Assembly: GCA_023136245.1 (NCBI GenBank)
Contig: JAGLRO010000017.1
Location: forward strand, 1-52,553
Direction of reading: 5' to 3'
Source of the DNA: Candidatus Heimdallarchaeota archaeon
Lineage (GTDB): Archaea; Asgardarchaeota; Heimdallarchaeia; Heimdallarchaeales; Heimdallarchaeaceae
Length of the DNA stretch: 52,553 nt
The translations under genes and the position numbers were made by a program. The notes beneath the pieces are model-generated. The model was not told the DNA's origin. It saw nothing but the letters and a program-made list of their open reading frames with translations, and did no database searches. Positions 18,027-27,148 of this stretch are shown here, one piece after another (position 1 is the stretch's first letter; each line of letters starts with the position of its first letter).

Positions 18027-19232
18027 TTAAAAGAAGGTTGGTTGTCCTTCATATTGTATTTTGGGAGATTCCATTTTCATGGTCTCTTCAGCAGATAGTA
18101 TTTCAACTAGTTCATAATCAGAAGAACCTAAACCCATCTTTTCAGCGAATCTTACAGTTTCGTAAGGATCTTTGTAAGGACCATGGACACGAGTGAAGGG
18201 ATGGAGATCTTCATCAGGATTAAGGTTGACATGTTTGAAGTAGGGAGGAATGTTCTTCTCAATCAAACCCTCTTCTTTAATCAAATCGAGAGTAGCTGTT
18301 TCGACAGCAACAATGTCTTTACTTCCAACAACACCAATATCATTGACAATAGGAGCCATGCCACAACCCATACAATCACAATAGATTGTGATTTGTGTTA
18401 AGAAGTTTAGATAAATAATTTTTGCTGGATTAAATGTTTCCAGAACCTTTTGTGTTGCAATACTCATCATCTCAGAAAAAGCAGAATAGCTTTCTCTAGG
18501 AAGTTTTATCACCCCTGCACCTTGATCCATTTCCAAACAAGTAAGACATTGTCTGCAATCATGATAGTTTCTTCTAAACTTGTCTTCTTCTTCATTATAG
18601 CTTAATGCTCCATAAGGACACGCTTCAACTAATTTTTTCGCAAGTTCAGGTGAACCCTTTTCTTTATCCCAATATTCATCTGTATGAGATGCACCATGAA
18701 TTTTTCTCCATCTAGATGGTCCTGAATATGCCCCTAATGCTAGATTTTTAATAGCTCCTCCATAGCCGCAAGACCCATGTCCTTTAGCATGAGATAAGTC
18801 AATCAAAACATCAGCGTCCTTAAGAACACCTCCTAGATCAATCGTTTCAATTCCTCTATAATTCACTTCAACCGGTGTAACATAACCATCTTTCACACCT
18901 GCAATAGGTATTATAGGGCATCCACATGTTTCTTGAGTATATCCTCTACTTACTGCATTATATACTGCTGTAGGATTATCTGTAACAAATGGATAACCTC
19001 CCTTTTTCTTAATAGCTTCTACTAATCTTCTAACGAAAAAAACAGGTATGGTCTGATACCCATCATTAAATCCAAGATGCATTTTAATTGCTACTTTGTC
19101 TTTTTCTTCTATAGGGGTCTGCTCTAGTAGTAAATCTACAATTTTATCAAATTTTGCACCAAAAGAAGCAAATCTTGCTGGTTTTCCGTGCTGGACTGAA
19201 CCAAAATAAACTTTAGGTTTTTCCTTGCTCAT
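18027..19232 (-). CDS. DUF362 protein with ferredoxin-type cysteines
   Basis: A 401-residue DUF362 member. The conserved N-terminal half has KMHLGFNDGYQTI, a GGYPFVTDN segment and IDLSHAKGHGSCGYGGAIKNLALG, which are hallmarks of the family. A cysteine cluster near residues 205-230 (ACPYGAL and CRQCLTC) could hold an iron-sulfur centre. A second set occurs at CDCMGCG. DUF362 proteins are widespread in anaerobes and thought to act in electron transfer or iron-sulfur handling; the exact reaction is not known. It is divergent from the DRG-like GTPase gene (64 bp between starts). Confidence 0.85.
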   Translation of the reverse strand: MSKEKPKVYFGSVQHGKPARFASFGAKFDKIVDLLLEQTPIEEKDKVAIKMHLGFNDGYQTIPVFFVRRLVEAIKKKGGYPFVTDNPTAVYNAVSRGYTQETCGCPIIPIAGVKDGYVTPVEVNYRGIETIDLGGVLKDADVLIDLSHAKGHGSCGYGGAIKNLALGAYSGPSRWRKIHGASHTDEYWDKEKGSPELAKKLVEACPYGALSYNEEEDKFRRNYHDCRQCLTCLEMDQGAGVIKLPRESYSAFSEMMSIATQKVLETFNPAKIIYLNFLTQITIYCDCMGCGMAPIVNDIGVVGSKDIVAVETATLDLIKEEGLIEKNIPPYFKHVNLNPDEDLHPFTRVHGPYKDPYETVRFAEKMGLGSSDYELVEILSAEETMKMESPKIQYEGQPTFF

Positions 19233-19296
19233 AAGACTAAAAAATATGAAATGTTAATAAAGAATTCTATCATTATTAATCTGAAAGCATAGGGGG

Positions 19297-20238
19297 ATGA
19301 AGAAAATTCCCAAACCTTACAGTGTGATGATGGAAGAAATAAAGGACCGATTGAAAGGAAAAAACGGGATTAAGCGAGCTAGAGAGATACAACAACTACT
19401 GAAAGAGATTCCCTGGAGTGTTGGAGATTATAGAAGGATAAAGGATGGTCTGAGAAAGGAACTAAAAGAATTAGAGGTTATAGAACAAGCCAAGAAAGCT
19501 TCTCGAAGCAGAACTAAAACAAAGAAATCAACACCTCAGTTTGCCATTATTGGAGTAACAAATAGTGGAAAAAGTACACTGATCAACAATCTAACTGGGA
19601 CAGATATTCCCATTGGTTCCTATCCTTACACTACAATCGAACCTCAATACGGAGCACTAGAACATGACAAAATCAGCTTTCAGCTTGTAGAAATTCCTGC
19701 AATATACGAAGGATGTTGGGATGGTGATAAGTCAACTTTGGGTATGATTCACTCTGCAGATTGTCTTCTCATTGTAGGACGTTCTTTTGACGATTTCAAA
19801 ATAATACTGAAAGAATTGGAGACACAGAATATAGAATTAATTGGAAATCGTATGGATGATGGTTTTATTCAAACTATCCCCAGAAAAATTCCTGCATTCT
19901 TAATATATGATAAAAACACTGAAACTATGCCTTCTTCTCATTTGAAGAAGATTTCCTCAGAGGATTATGTTGAAATAAAACGAAACATGGTGGAAATGAT
20001 TAAACCTGTTCGAATATTTACAATGAATTCTTTTAATGAAATTCAAGAACAGCCGATAGTATTTTACAATGATCCAATAACAGTGAAAGATGTTATGCAA
20101 AGAGTTACAAAAAGTAAAATAGAGATTTTCAAAGATGCTATTTTGCTTGAAGGTGGTCCTAACGGAAGAAGAAAGAGAGTTGGCATAACATACGAACTTT
20201 CAGACAACGATGTGATACATTTAACATTTCAGAAATAG
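19297..20238 (+). CDS. DRG/Obg-family GTPase with degenerate G3, with TGS domain
   Basis: A 313-residue protein in DRG order: an N-terminal helical segment (1-80), a GTPase domain (about 85-220) and a C-terminal TGS domain (about 245-311, ending VGITYELSDNDVIHLTF). The P-loop GVTNSGKST and the switch I YTTIEPQYG are intact. The G3 motif, usually DLPG, is EIPA, so both the Asp and the Gly are replaced. G4 (normally NKxD) appears as YDKN. The protein may bind but poorly hydrolyse nucleotide, or use a different chemistry. DRG proteins associate with ribosomes; this is probably an additional paralogue rather than the main archaeal DRG, whose motifs are normally strict. Confidence 0.78.
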   Translation: MKKIPKPYSVMMEEIKDRLKGKNGIKRAREIQQLLKEIPWSVGDYRRIKDGLRKELKELEVIEQAKKASRSRTKTKKSTPQFAIIGVTNSGKSTLINNLTGTDIPIGSYPYTTIEPQYGALEHDKISFQLVEIPAIYEGCWDGDKSTLGMIHSADCLLIVGRSFDDFKIILKELETQNIELIGNRMDDGFIQTIPRKIPAFLIYDKNTETMPSSHLKKISSEDYVEIKRNMVEMIKPVRIFTMNSFNEIQEQPIVFYNDPITVKDVMQRVTKSKIEIFKDAILLEGGPNGRRKRVGITYELSDNDVIHLTFQK

Positions 20239-20256
20239 AGAAAAAAGAAGAAGAAA

Positions 20257-20814
20257 TTATTGCAAATTGGAACCACAGTTCTCACAGAAACTAGAATTAG
20301 GAACAGATTTATGACCACAATATGGACAAAAACTAACTTCTCCTGAGGGGAAAATAACATCCATCTGTTTTTTGGGCATGGGAGAAACAAATTCAGGTGA
20401 TTTTTCATATCGCACCGTATCGCCAAGAATAATATCTCCAGTCTCTACATCGTAACGATATTGTATTGAATGTGTTGCTCGGATGTCAACGAGTATGCGA
20501 AGAATGTTTTGTGACTTAATCCCTGTTTCCACTGATAGGTTATCTAAACTAACATTTCCACTTCTGTTTTGAACAGCAGAAAGAAGGTTGTTTCTCATTC
20601 TTCTGTCAGTATAAAGATGACCAAAGGCACTTGTTGCAGTGAAAAAAGCAGGTATAAAAAGCCAATATCCCCAGCTAGATAAACCAATAAAATCTATTTC
20701 TAGAATTCTGAAAACTATTGACAAAACTCCTACAAGCGTTAAAACAGCAGCAGTACCGAATAAAGATAAATCTCCCTTATAATCTTTTTTTGAGTAGTAT
20801 CTATTCTTAGACAT
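20257..20814 (-). CDS. Membrane protein with C-terminal zinc ribbon
   Basis: A 185-residue protein. Two hydrophobic segments (about residues 19-37 and 46-66) are followed by a region that reads like a small winged-helix or PCI-like fold (SLDNLSVETGIKSQNILRI). The end is a zinc ribbon with CPYCG and CENCG, 14 residues apart. Such membrane-anchored zinc-ribbon proteins are common in Asgard genomes, but the role is unknown. The stop codon lies 18 bp from the stop of the convergent DRG-like gene. Confidence 0.75.
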   Translation of the reverse strand: MSKNRYYSKKDYKGDLSLFGTAAVLTLVGVLSIVFRILEIDFIGLSSWGYWLFIPAFFTATSAFGHLYTDRRMRNNLLSAVQNRSGNVSLDNLSVETGIKSQNILRILVDIRATHSIQYRYDVETGDIILGDTVRYEKSPEFVSPMPKKQMDVIFPSGEVSFCPYCGHKSVPNSSFCENCGSNLQ

Positions 20815-20929
20815 AAATCATCAGACCTAAAGATACAATGGTTTATATTAAATATTAGCATTTACCGAGTTATAGCAATAGACAAAAAACTTTTAATGGA
20901 AAGGAAAAGAAAAAACTTAGTGATTTTGT

Positions 20930-21001
20930 GCCCAGATAGCTTAGCTGGGAGAGCGCTGGACTGAAGATCCAGTTGTCGCGTGTTCAAGTCACGCTCTGGG
21001 C
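20930..21001 (+). tRNA. tRNA-Phe(GAA)
   Basis: Acceptor gcccaga pairs with tctgggc. The anticodon arm ctgga-ctgaaga-tccag gives anticodon GAA. The T-arm is gcgtg-ttcaagt-cacgc. There is no intron. The base after the acceptor stem is T (21002), followed by CCA at 21003-21005, so the discriminator is U73 instead of the usual A73 of tRNA-Phe. The discriminator position is 21002. Confidence 0.93.
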
Positions 21002-21041
21002 TCCACCTTCCTTCTTCATTTCTAATTAGTTTAATAAGTGT

Positions 21042-21314
21042 ATGAACTTTCTTGTAATCATGCAAATTTTAGGGAATTGTGGTCATTGTGGTAAACCTAT
21101 TGGCGAATCAAAAAAAACATGTGGTGCTAGTTATGCCGTTTGTAGAAGGTGTAAAGTTCTTCTCCATCCTCATTGTTTAGGAGAGCACAGATTAATGCAT
21201 AATAATCAAGATTATTATTTGAAACATACAACTAAACAAGATAATCTCTCACTCATATCAAAAATAATTTCTTTAATACGCAATAAATTTTCATCCTCCA
21301 ATATATCAAAGTAA
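21042..21314 (+). CDS. Small zinc-finger protein
   Basis: A 90-residue protein; the second ATG at 21060 (MQILGNCGHC) is an equally good start and would give 84 residues. Eight potential ligands lie in a compact order: CGHC, C, CRRC, then H-P-H-C and a further H in GEHRLMH. The spacing is close to RING, B-box or C1-like cross-brace fingers. The C-terminal 40 residues are basic and hydrophobic. I cannot name the family. Asgard genomes encode many small RING-like and treble-clef proteins, some in ubiquitin systems, but no ubiquitin gene is nearby. Confidence 0.7.
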   Translation: MNFLVIMQILGNCGHCGKPIGESKKTCGASYAVCRRCKVLLHPHCLGEHRLMHNNQDYYLKHTTKQDNLSLISKIISLIRNKFSSSNISK

Positions 21315-21372
21315 TAAAAATTTTTTTTCACACATGAAAAATCTTTATAGAAGAAGAATTTTACCAATTTGT

Positions 21373-22356
21373 ATGGAATACAAACGTCTTGGTACAACAG
21401 GAATAAAAATTTCTAAATTGGTTTTAGGCACCATGCAAATGGGTTGGAGGGTGGAAGAAGAAGAATCTTTCAAAATAATGGATAAAGCAATAGAATTAGG
21501 AATTAATTGCTTTGATTCTGCAGACATCTATTCTTATTGGTCAGACAATAGTTATCCTGGCAAAACAGAAACAATTATTGGTAAATGGTTGAAAGATCGT
21601 GGAACCCGAGATAATCTAATTCTTGCAACTAAATTACGTGGAGCAATGAGTGATGACATAAATGATCGGGGATTATCTAGACGACACATCCATCAAGCTA
21701 TAACCGGGAGTCTTAAGAGGCTTCAAACTGATTGGATAGATCTCTACCAAATACATAGTTTTGATAATGATGTACCAGTTGAAGAAACACTTCAAACATT
21801 AAATCTACTTGTTGAGAGTGGTACTGTAAATTACATAGGTGCTTCAAATATTCATCCATGGATGCTGGTAGAATCCTTTTGGGTAAGTGAACAAAAAGGC
21901 TATGCTAGATTTGAAACAGTCCAGCCACCTTATAGTATAGTGAGAAGAATGCTAGTAGAACACCAAATGTTTCACGTGATTAAGAAATACGGTCTAGGAG
22001 TTATTCCTTACAGTCCTCTAGCAGGAGGATTCTTAACTGAAAGATACTCTAGAGATGGTCCAAAACCGGATACACCTCGAAGTGAGGGTGCTGAAAAGAG
22101 ATACTTTACAGACAAAAGATGGAAAATACATGAAACAGTGAGGGAAATTGCAGAAGCTAAGGAAGTCAAGATGACACAAGTAGCAATAGCGTGGATTTTG
22201 ACAAAAGATTTCATCACTGCACCAATAATAGGAGCAAATAGTGTTGAACAATTGGAGGAAAACTTTGGTGCACTAGAAGTTAAACTAGATGAAGATGAAA
22301 TAAAAAGATTAGATGAAGTGTCAGACTGGGTGGCTGACTACGAAAAGATCAGATAA
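21373..22356 (+). CDS. Aldo/keto reductase
   Basis: An NADPH-dependent oxidoreductase of the AKR superfamily, about 327 residues from the ATG at 21373 (MEYKRLGTTGIK). An in-frame ATG at 21334 would add 13 residues without family support. A TATA-like ctttatagaa lies 20-30 nt upstream of 21373, which supports the shorter form. The catalytic set is visible: Asp and Tyr in FDSADIYSYW, Lys in ATKLRG, and His in QIHSFD. The cofactor end APIIGANSVEQL is typical of the family, and Trp/Tyr-rich YSIVRRMLV matches the AKR11/12-like groups. Natural substrate unknown. Confidence 0.9.
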   Translation: MEYKRLGTTGIKISKLVLGTMQMGWRVEEEESFKIMDKAIELGINCFDSADIYSYWSDNSYPGKTETIIGKWLKDRGTRDNLILATKLRGAMSDDINDRGLSRRHIHQAITGSLKRLQTDWIDLYQIHSFDNDVPVEETLQTLNLLVESGTVNYIGASNIHPWMLVESFWVSEQKGYARFETVQPPYSIVRRMLVEHQMFHVIKKYGLGVIPYSPLAGGFLTERYSRDGPKPDTPRSEGAEKRYFTDKRWKIHETVREIAEAKEVKMTQVAIAWILTKDFITAPIIGANSVEQLEENFGALEVKLDEDEIKRLDEVSDWVADYEKIR

Positions 22357-23037
22357 CTATTTCCAGAACTGCCATCTTTTCTTTTCTTGTTTTTTCTCTT
22401 TCTTACTAACAGTGCTTCTGAGTTCAATTACTCTATCTTTTATACCTAGCTTGAAAACCATACTACGAAAGCCTTCAGGTTCATTTTCTTCTTCGATAAT
22501 ATAAACCAATGGAGCGTATTTTCTCTCAACCTCGAGCATTCGTGATATTCTACCTGCTTCATACTTTTCTTTAACTTGACACTCTTTACCAATCCAAATG
22601 TAAAGGCTCTTTTGAGCATCAAGCACGAAGGCATCATCAGATTTGAAGTATTGATATTCAAGAGGTAAATCTATGATCTCTACTTCTCCTTTATCGTCTT
22701 CTCTTAGTTGAAGTAATCGCATATCTTTCTGGATTTTCTTATCAAAATGTTTTAGAAAGCCAGGAGTGTCACCCTCTACAACTTCAAAATCAATAATCTC
22801 TGTGAATTTAGCGGATTCTTCACCTTCCAAAACTGTTTTTATTTTCAAGTCTTGATTCTTCTTTTCTAAAGTCCTAGCCATCCAAGCACCAACGGCCTTG
22901 TCATCACAATAAGACTTAGATCCTAACCAAATCCACATTTCTGTGTCTGTTTCAATAACATACACATCACCATTAAGAAATTTGTAAGGCTCTTTTAGAG
23001 GTATTAGGTCCTTTCTTGAAACATGATATACCTTCAT
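22357..23037 (-). CDS. Two-domain gelsolin-like protein with basic aromatic tail
   Basis: A 226-residue protein with two gelsolin-type repeats. Domain 1 (about 12-98) has NGDVYVIETDTEMWIWLGSK, the usual strand pair with the G-D calcium site, and the long helix DDKAVGAWMARTLEKK. Domain 2 (about 120-196) repeats the pattern with SDDAFVLDAQKSLYIWIGK and helix EAGRISRMLEVER, ending EPEGFRSM, matching the P-x-x-F ends of gelsolin repeats. Residues 211-226 are Lys-rich and finish with the aromatic RWQFWK, possibly a membrane or actin contact. Two-domain gelsolins that sever or cap actin filaments have been described in Asgard archaea; by homology this protein would regulate actin in the cytoplasm. 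It is convergent with the aldo/keto reductase, stop to stop. Confidence 0.88.
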   Translation of the reverse strand: MKVYHVSRKDLIPLKEPYKFLNGDVYVIETDTEMWIWLGSKSYCDDKAVGAWMARTLEKKNQDLKIKTVLEGEESAKFTEIIDFEVVEGDTPGFLKHFDKKIQKDMRLLQLREDDKGEVEIIDLPLEYQYFKSDDAFVLDAQKSLYIWIGKECQVKEKYEAGRISRMLEVERKYAPLVYIIEEENEPEGFRSMVFKLGIKDRVIELRSTVSKKEKKQEKKRWQFWK

Positions 23038-23330
23038 GCAATAGTTTAAACTTTTAAATGAATATAATGATTTCTATAAAAGTAGTTGAAATTTGGAAGA
23101 ATTCACTTCATTTCTTTAATCTCATCTACCTTTCCACCAATCTTGATAAACAGCAGGTTTCCAAATTTGTTTAATTTTACTAAACAGTTTTTTCACCCGT
23201 AATAAAATTAATTGTGGTGTTTTTATTGTTTTTTTACTTACAAAAAAAGCGTGTTGGTCATTAGATGGTCACTTTTCCTCGTCCTCTTAAAATTTGATGA
23301 GCAGTGTAAAGTATATGTTGGTGAAGAAAA

Positions 23331-23456
23331 GTGTTAGGAAAAAAAATAAAAAATAGAAAAGAACAAGCTGAAAAAGATTGGAAAGCATTTAATAATGCTA
23401 AACGAGGGCACAAAAAGATTTTCGATTATTGTTATAGTCAAATGGTTATCTACTAA
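23331..23456 (+). CDS. Possible 41-codon basic ORF
   Basis: A GTG-started frame in the 458-bp gap before hyuA encodes a basic peptide (core RKEQAEKDWKAFNNAKRGHK) and ends in TAA. No homologue is recognised and no ribosome site stands out. The rest of the gap (23038-23330) is AT-rich and holds nothing else I can support. Confidence 0.22.
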   Translation: MLGKKIKNRKEQAEKDWKAFNNAKRGHKKIFDYCYSQMVIY

Positions 23457-23495
23457 ACTTTAAATTGATTTAATTTCTTTTCATCATGAACACTG

Positions 23496-25571
23496 TTGAG
23501 TTTGAACAACCATAAAACTCCAATAAGGATAGGAATTGATACAGGAGGAACATTTACTGATTTTGTAATGGTTTCAGAAGATTCAATCAGTGCATGGAAG
23601 ACTCCTACAACCCCTTCTGATCCTAGTTTAGGGATTATCCGGGGTTTAAAAGATGTGATGGATATATTTAATCTCCAACCACAAGATATAGATCTTCTTG
23701 TACATGGTACTACAATAGGAACTAATGCCTTTCTAGAAGATAAATGCCCACCTATTGCGTTTATGACAACGAAAGGTTTCAGCGACATAATTGAAATAGG
23801 TAGGCAACAGAGGTCTGAGTTGTACAATCTTAAGTTCAAGCAGGAATACCCGATTTCTTTTACAAAAGATTTGCTTCTTGAAGTGGATGAAAGATTAAAT
23901 AGTGAAGGTCAGGTAATAAAAACATTGGATATTACTACTCTGAAAGATTATATTTCTACTCTCAGGAACAAATCCATTGAATCAATTGCTATATCTCTAC
24001 TGTTCTCTTTTTTGAATCCTTCTCATGAATATGAGATTGCTGACTATTTCAAGAATGAAGGTTTCAGTGTTTATCTATCAAGTGAAACTAGTCCTCAAAT
24101 ACGAGAGTATGAGCGTTCTGTCACAACTATTGTTAATGCAAAAGTTAGTCCTGTTGTTAATAGCTATTTATCTAAACTGAAAATACAACTTCAACAAGAA
24201 GGAGTCAATGCACCATTATTGATAATGCAATCAAACACAGGAATGGCTGATGTTTCAACTATTGATAAGTCTGGAATTCAAACACTATACTCTGGATTAG
24301 CTGGGGGCGTTCTAGCCGCAGCAGATAGTCTCAAACATCTAGAGAGAACACATCTAGTTTCTCTAGATATAGGTGGAACATCTACAGATGTATCAGCTCT
24401 AATTGATGGTCCAATTATTCTTCGATCAAGAGATTTCGGAGGTTTTCCTCTAGTTGCAAACATGGTCGATGTTGAAACAATAGGAAGTGGAGGGGGATCA
24501 ATAGCTAAATTCACAGATGGTCTTCTTTCAGTGGGACCCGAATCACAAGGTGCTAACCCAGGACCTGCTTGTTATTCATTAGGTGGTGAAAAAGTAACAT
24601 TGACAGATGCAAATCTGTATTTGGGATATGTTCATAAAGATAATTTCGCTGGAAATATGGAAATTGATGCAGAGAAATCAAAATATTATTTGACAAAACT
24701 ACTGGATGAAATTCAGTCTTCTCCATTCCCATTAGAAATAGATTCATTAGATGAATTAGCCCTATCAATCAGAAGAATACTCAATAATAATATCTCTAAT
24801 GCAATAAGAGTAGTAACTATTCAAAGAGGATTAGATCCGAGAGACTTTGCTTTACTGGGTTTTGGTGGAGCGGGTCCTTTGCAAGCATGGGATATAGCTC
24901 AAGAGCTAGAAATGGGTGGTGTCATTATTCCTCCTTTTCCAGGTGTTTGGTCAGCATATGGTCTTGTAAGTTCAGATATTAAACACGAAATAACACAGTC
25001 CTATCTCCAGACAACTGACCTAATCATTTTTGATAACATAAATGGAAAATTTAGTGAAATAGAGAAAAAACTCGTCTCAATTCTTACAAGCGAAAATGTT
25101 TCTGAAGAAAATCAATCGTTGAAATATTCCATTGATATTAGGTATATTGGTCAATCAGATTATCTAACACTAAATTTTTCTTTCCCACTAGATAAGTATC
25201 AGCTAAAGCAGGTAATAGAAAGATTCCATTCAGTTCACAATCAAACTTACTCTTGGTTTGATATAGGTTTAGATGTTGAAATAGTTAATCTATCAATAAC
25301 TGGTGTTGGTAAAGTTCCTAGAATTAAACTAACAAAACTTTCTGAAGGGGATAAAAAACCTCCTGAAGCAGCTTATAAGAATACAAGAAAAGTGAATTTT
25401 GATGGAGAATGGATTGATACACCAATTTTAGATAAGTCCAAACTTCTCTCTGCAAATGTGGTAGAAGGTCCTTGTATTATTGATCAATTGGATACAACAA
25501 TCGTTATTCCTCCTAAGGTAAAAGGAAAGATTAATTCGTTCGGGTATATCATTATGGAGGAAAGAAAATGA
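23496..25571 (+). CDS. hyuA: Hydantoinase/oxoprolinase A subunit
   Basis: A 691-residue HyuA family protein, the ATP-binding half of hydantoinase, 5-oxoprolinase and acetone carboxylase-type enzymes. The N-terminal phosphate loop IGIDTGGTFTDFVMV, the middle block LDIGGTSTDVSAL and GSGGGSIAKF near residue 330 are family signatures, as is LLGFGGAGPL. No ATG fits: an in-frame stop lies at 23487-23489, and the first plausible starts are CTG 23493, TTG 23496 or TTG 23502. The nearby ATG at 23486 is out of frame. The stop overlaps the ATG of hyuB by 4 nt, so the pair is translationally coupled. The substrate (hydantoin, 5-oxoproline or other) cannot be told. Confidence 0.92.
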   Translation: MSLNNHKTPIRIGIDTGGTFTDFVMVSEDSISAWKTPTTPSDPSLGIIRGLKDVMDIFNLQPQDIDLLVHGTTIGTNAFLEDKCPPIAFMTTKGFSDIIEIGRQQRSELYNLKFKQEYPISFTKDLLLEVDERLNSEGQVIKTLDITTLKDYISTLRNKSIESIAISLLFSFLNPSHEYEIADYFKNEGFSVYLSSETSPQIREYERSVTTIVNAKVSPVVNSYLSKLKIQLQQEGVNAPLLIMQSNTGMADVSTIDKSGIQTLYSGLAGGVLAAADSLKHLERTHLVSLDIGGTSTDVSALIDGPIILRSRDFGGFPLVANMVDVETIGSGGGSIAKFTDGLLSVGPESQGANPGPACYSLGGEKVTLTDANLYLGYVHKDNFAGNMEIDAEKSKYYLTKLLDEIQSSPFPLEIDSLDELALSIRRILNNNISNAIRVVTIQRGLDPRDFALLGFGGAGPLQAWDIAQELEMGGVIIPPFPGVWSAYGLVSSDIKHEITQSYLQTTDLIIFDNINGKFSEIEKKLVSILTSENVSEENQSLKYSIDIRYIGQSDYLTLNFSFPLDKYQLKQVIERFHSVHNQTYSWFDIGLDVEIVNLSITGVGKVPRIKLTKLSEGDKKPPEAAYKNTRKVNFDGEWIDTPILDKSKLLSANVVEGPCIIDQLDTTIVIPPKVKGKINSFGYIIMEERK

Positions 25572-27148
25572 GTTCGAAATTCAGTTTAATTGAAGCACAA
25601 GTTATTAATCAGTCACTGAAAAATGTTGCACTAGAAACTGGAATTGTTCTTCAACGTTCAGCTTTTTCCCCAAATATCAGAGATAGATTAGATTTTTCCA
25701 GTGCAATTATGGATCAATCTGGTCGTTTAATTGCTCAAGCAGAGCACATTCCAGTTCATCTTGGTGCAATGCCCGAGGGCGTAGAAGCACTCATTAAGTT
25801 TTTTGGGGAAGATAATATTCAAGATGGTGATATCTATATCGCAAATAATCCTTACTTAGGTGGAACACATTTACCTGATATTTCTGTAGTAAAACCAGTT
25901 TTCTATGAAAATCAATTAGTTGGGTATATTGCAAACAGATGTCATCATGCTGATGTGGGAGGTGTAATTCCCGGTTCTATGCCTAGTGGGAAGTATACTT
26001 TGGAAGAAGAAGGATTTGTTATAGATCCAACCATTCTGGAAAGAGATGGTGTTTTAAATCAAGAGTGGTTTGATCGCTTTCTTGATAATATTCGTGTTCC
26101 AAATGAACGAAAAGGAGACATACAAGCTCAATTAGCTTCAACAAAAATTGGTGAGAAAAAATTCCATGCTCTTTTGAAGAAATATTCTCTTGAAAGGGTT
26201 CAGAAAATTATAGATTTCTTAAACGAAAGATCAAGAAGTGCTTCTTTAGAACTTGTGAAAACCATTCCTGAGAACAAAATAGTTACATATACTGATTATA
26301 TGGATAATGATGGAGTGAGAGAAGAACCTATTGCGATAACAGCTGAAGTGCAAAGGAAGGGTGAAAAACTTATTGTGGATTATAGTAAAACTGACCCTCA
26401 AGTAGAAGGTAATATTAATGCTCCCTATGCAGTAACACTCTCAGCAACATATTACATTCTTCGTTGTTTAGTTTCTAGAGACTATGCTACAAACTATGGA
26501 CTCTATGAAACTTTAGAGGTAATAACTAAAAAAGGAACCTTAGTAGACCCTCTACCTCCAGCTGGAGTAGCTGCAGGAAATGTAGAAACAAGCCAAAGAA
26601 TAACAGATGTTATGCTAGGATCTTTTGCACAACTGTTCCCAGAAGCAATACCTGCTGCGAGTAGTGGAACAATGAACAACATAATTATAGGTGGGGTTAA
26701 TCCTAAAGGAGTGCAATTTACTTACTACGAGACAATTGCTGGAGGTATAGGAGCTGGAAAGGATTACACTCCTCCTAATGCGAAACATAGTCACATGACT
26801 AATACTAGAAATACTTCTGTGGAAGTTTTGGAAAGATATTATCCTTTACGAATACATGAATACTCAATAATACCTAATACTGGTGGCTCAGGTAAATGGT
26901 ATGGGAGTAACGGTGTTCGTCGTTCAGTTGAATTGATGACAGAAAAAGCTATACTATCAATACAAAGTGAAAGAAGAGAGCACGCGCCTTTTGGTTTATT
27001 GGGTGGAGGAACTGGTTCCAAAGGTTGCAACATTTTAAAACAGAATGATGAATCAATTCGTCTTCCAGCTAAAGTTACAAAGGAAATTAAGAAGGGAGAT
27101 ATAGTTATTATTGAGACTCCAGGTGGAGGAGGTTATGAAGCAGAATAA
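25568..27148 (+). CDS. hyuB: Hydantoinase/oxoprolinase B subunit
   Basis: A 526-residue HyuB family protein, the partner of the upstream gene. Typical blocks include RSAFSPNIRDRLDFSSAI near residue 31, HIPVHLGAMPEG, IANNPYLGGTHLPDI, NRCHHADVGG and the glycine-rich C-terminal end IETPGGGGYE. Conserved Asp and His residues in THLPD and CHHADVGG are likely metal ligands. The ATGA overlap with hyuA implies one mRNA and a 1:1 complex. No hydantoin racemase, carbamoylase or transporter is adjacent. Confidence 0.93.
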   Translation: MSSKFSLIEAQVINQSLKNVALETGIVLQRSAFSPNIRDRLDFSSAIMDQSGRLIAQAEHIPVHLGAMPEGVEALIKFFGEDNIQDGDIYIANNPYLGGTHLPDISVVKPVFYENQLVGYIANRCHHADVGGVIPGSMPSGKYTLEEEGFVIDPTILERDGVLNQEWFDRFLDNIRVPNERKGDIQAQLASTKIGEKKFHALLKKYSLERVQKIIDFLNERSRSASLELVKTIPENKIVTYTDYMDNDGVREEPIAITAEVQRKGEKLIVDYSKTDPQVEGNINAPYAVTLSATYYILRCLVSRDYATNYGLYETLEVITKKGTLVDPLPPAGVAAGNVETSQRITDVMLGSFAQLFPEAIPAASSGTMNNIIIGGVNPKGVQFTYYETIAGGIGAGKDYTPPNAKHSHMTNTRNTSVEVLERYYPLRIHEYSIIPNTGGSGKWYGSNGVRRSVELMTEKAILSIQSERREHAPFGLLGGGTGSKGCNILKQNDESIRLPAKVTKEIKKGDIVIIETPGGGGYEAE

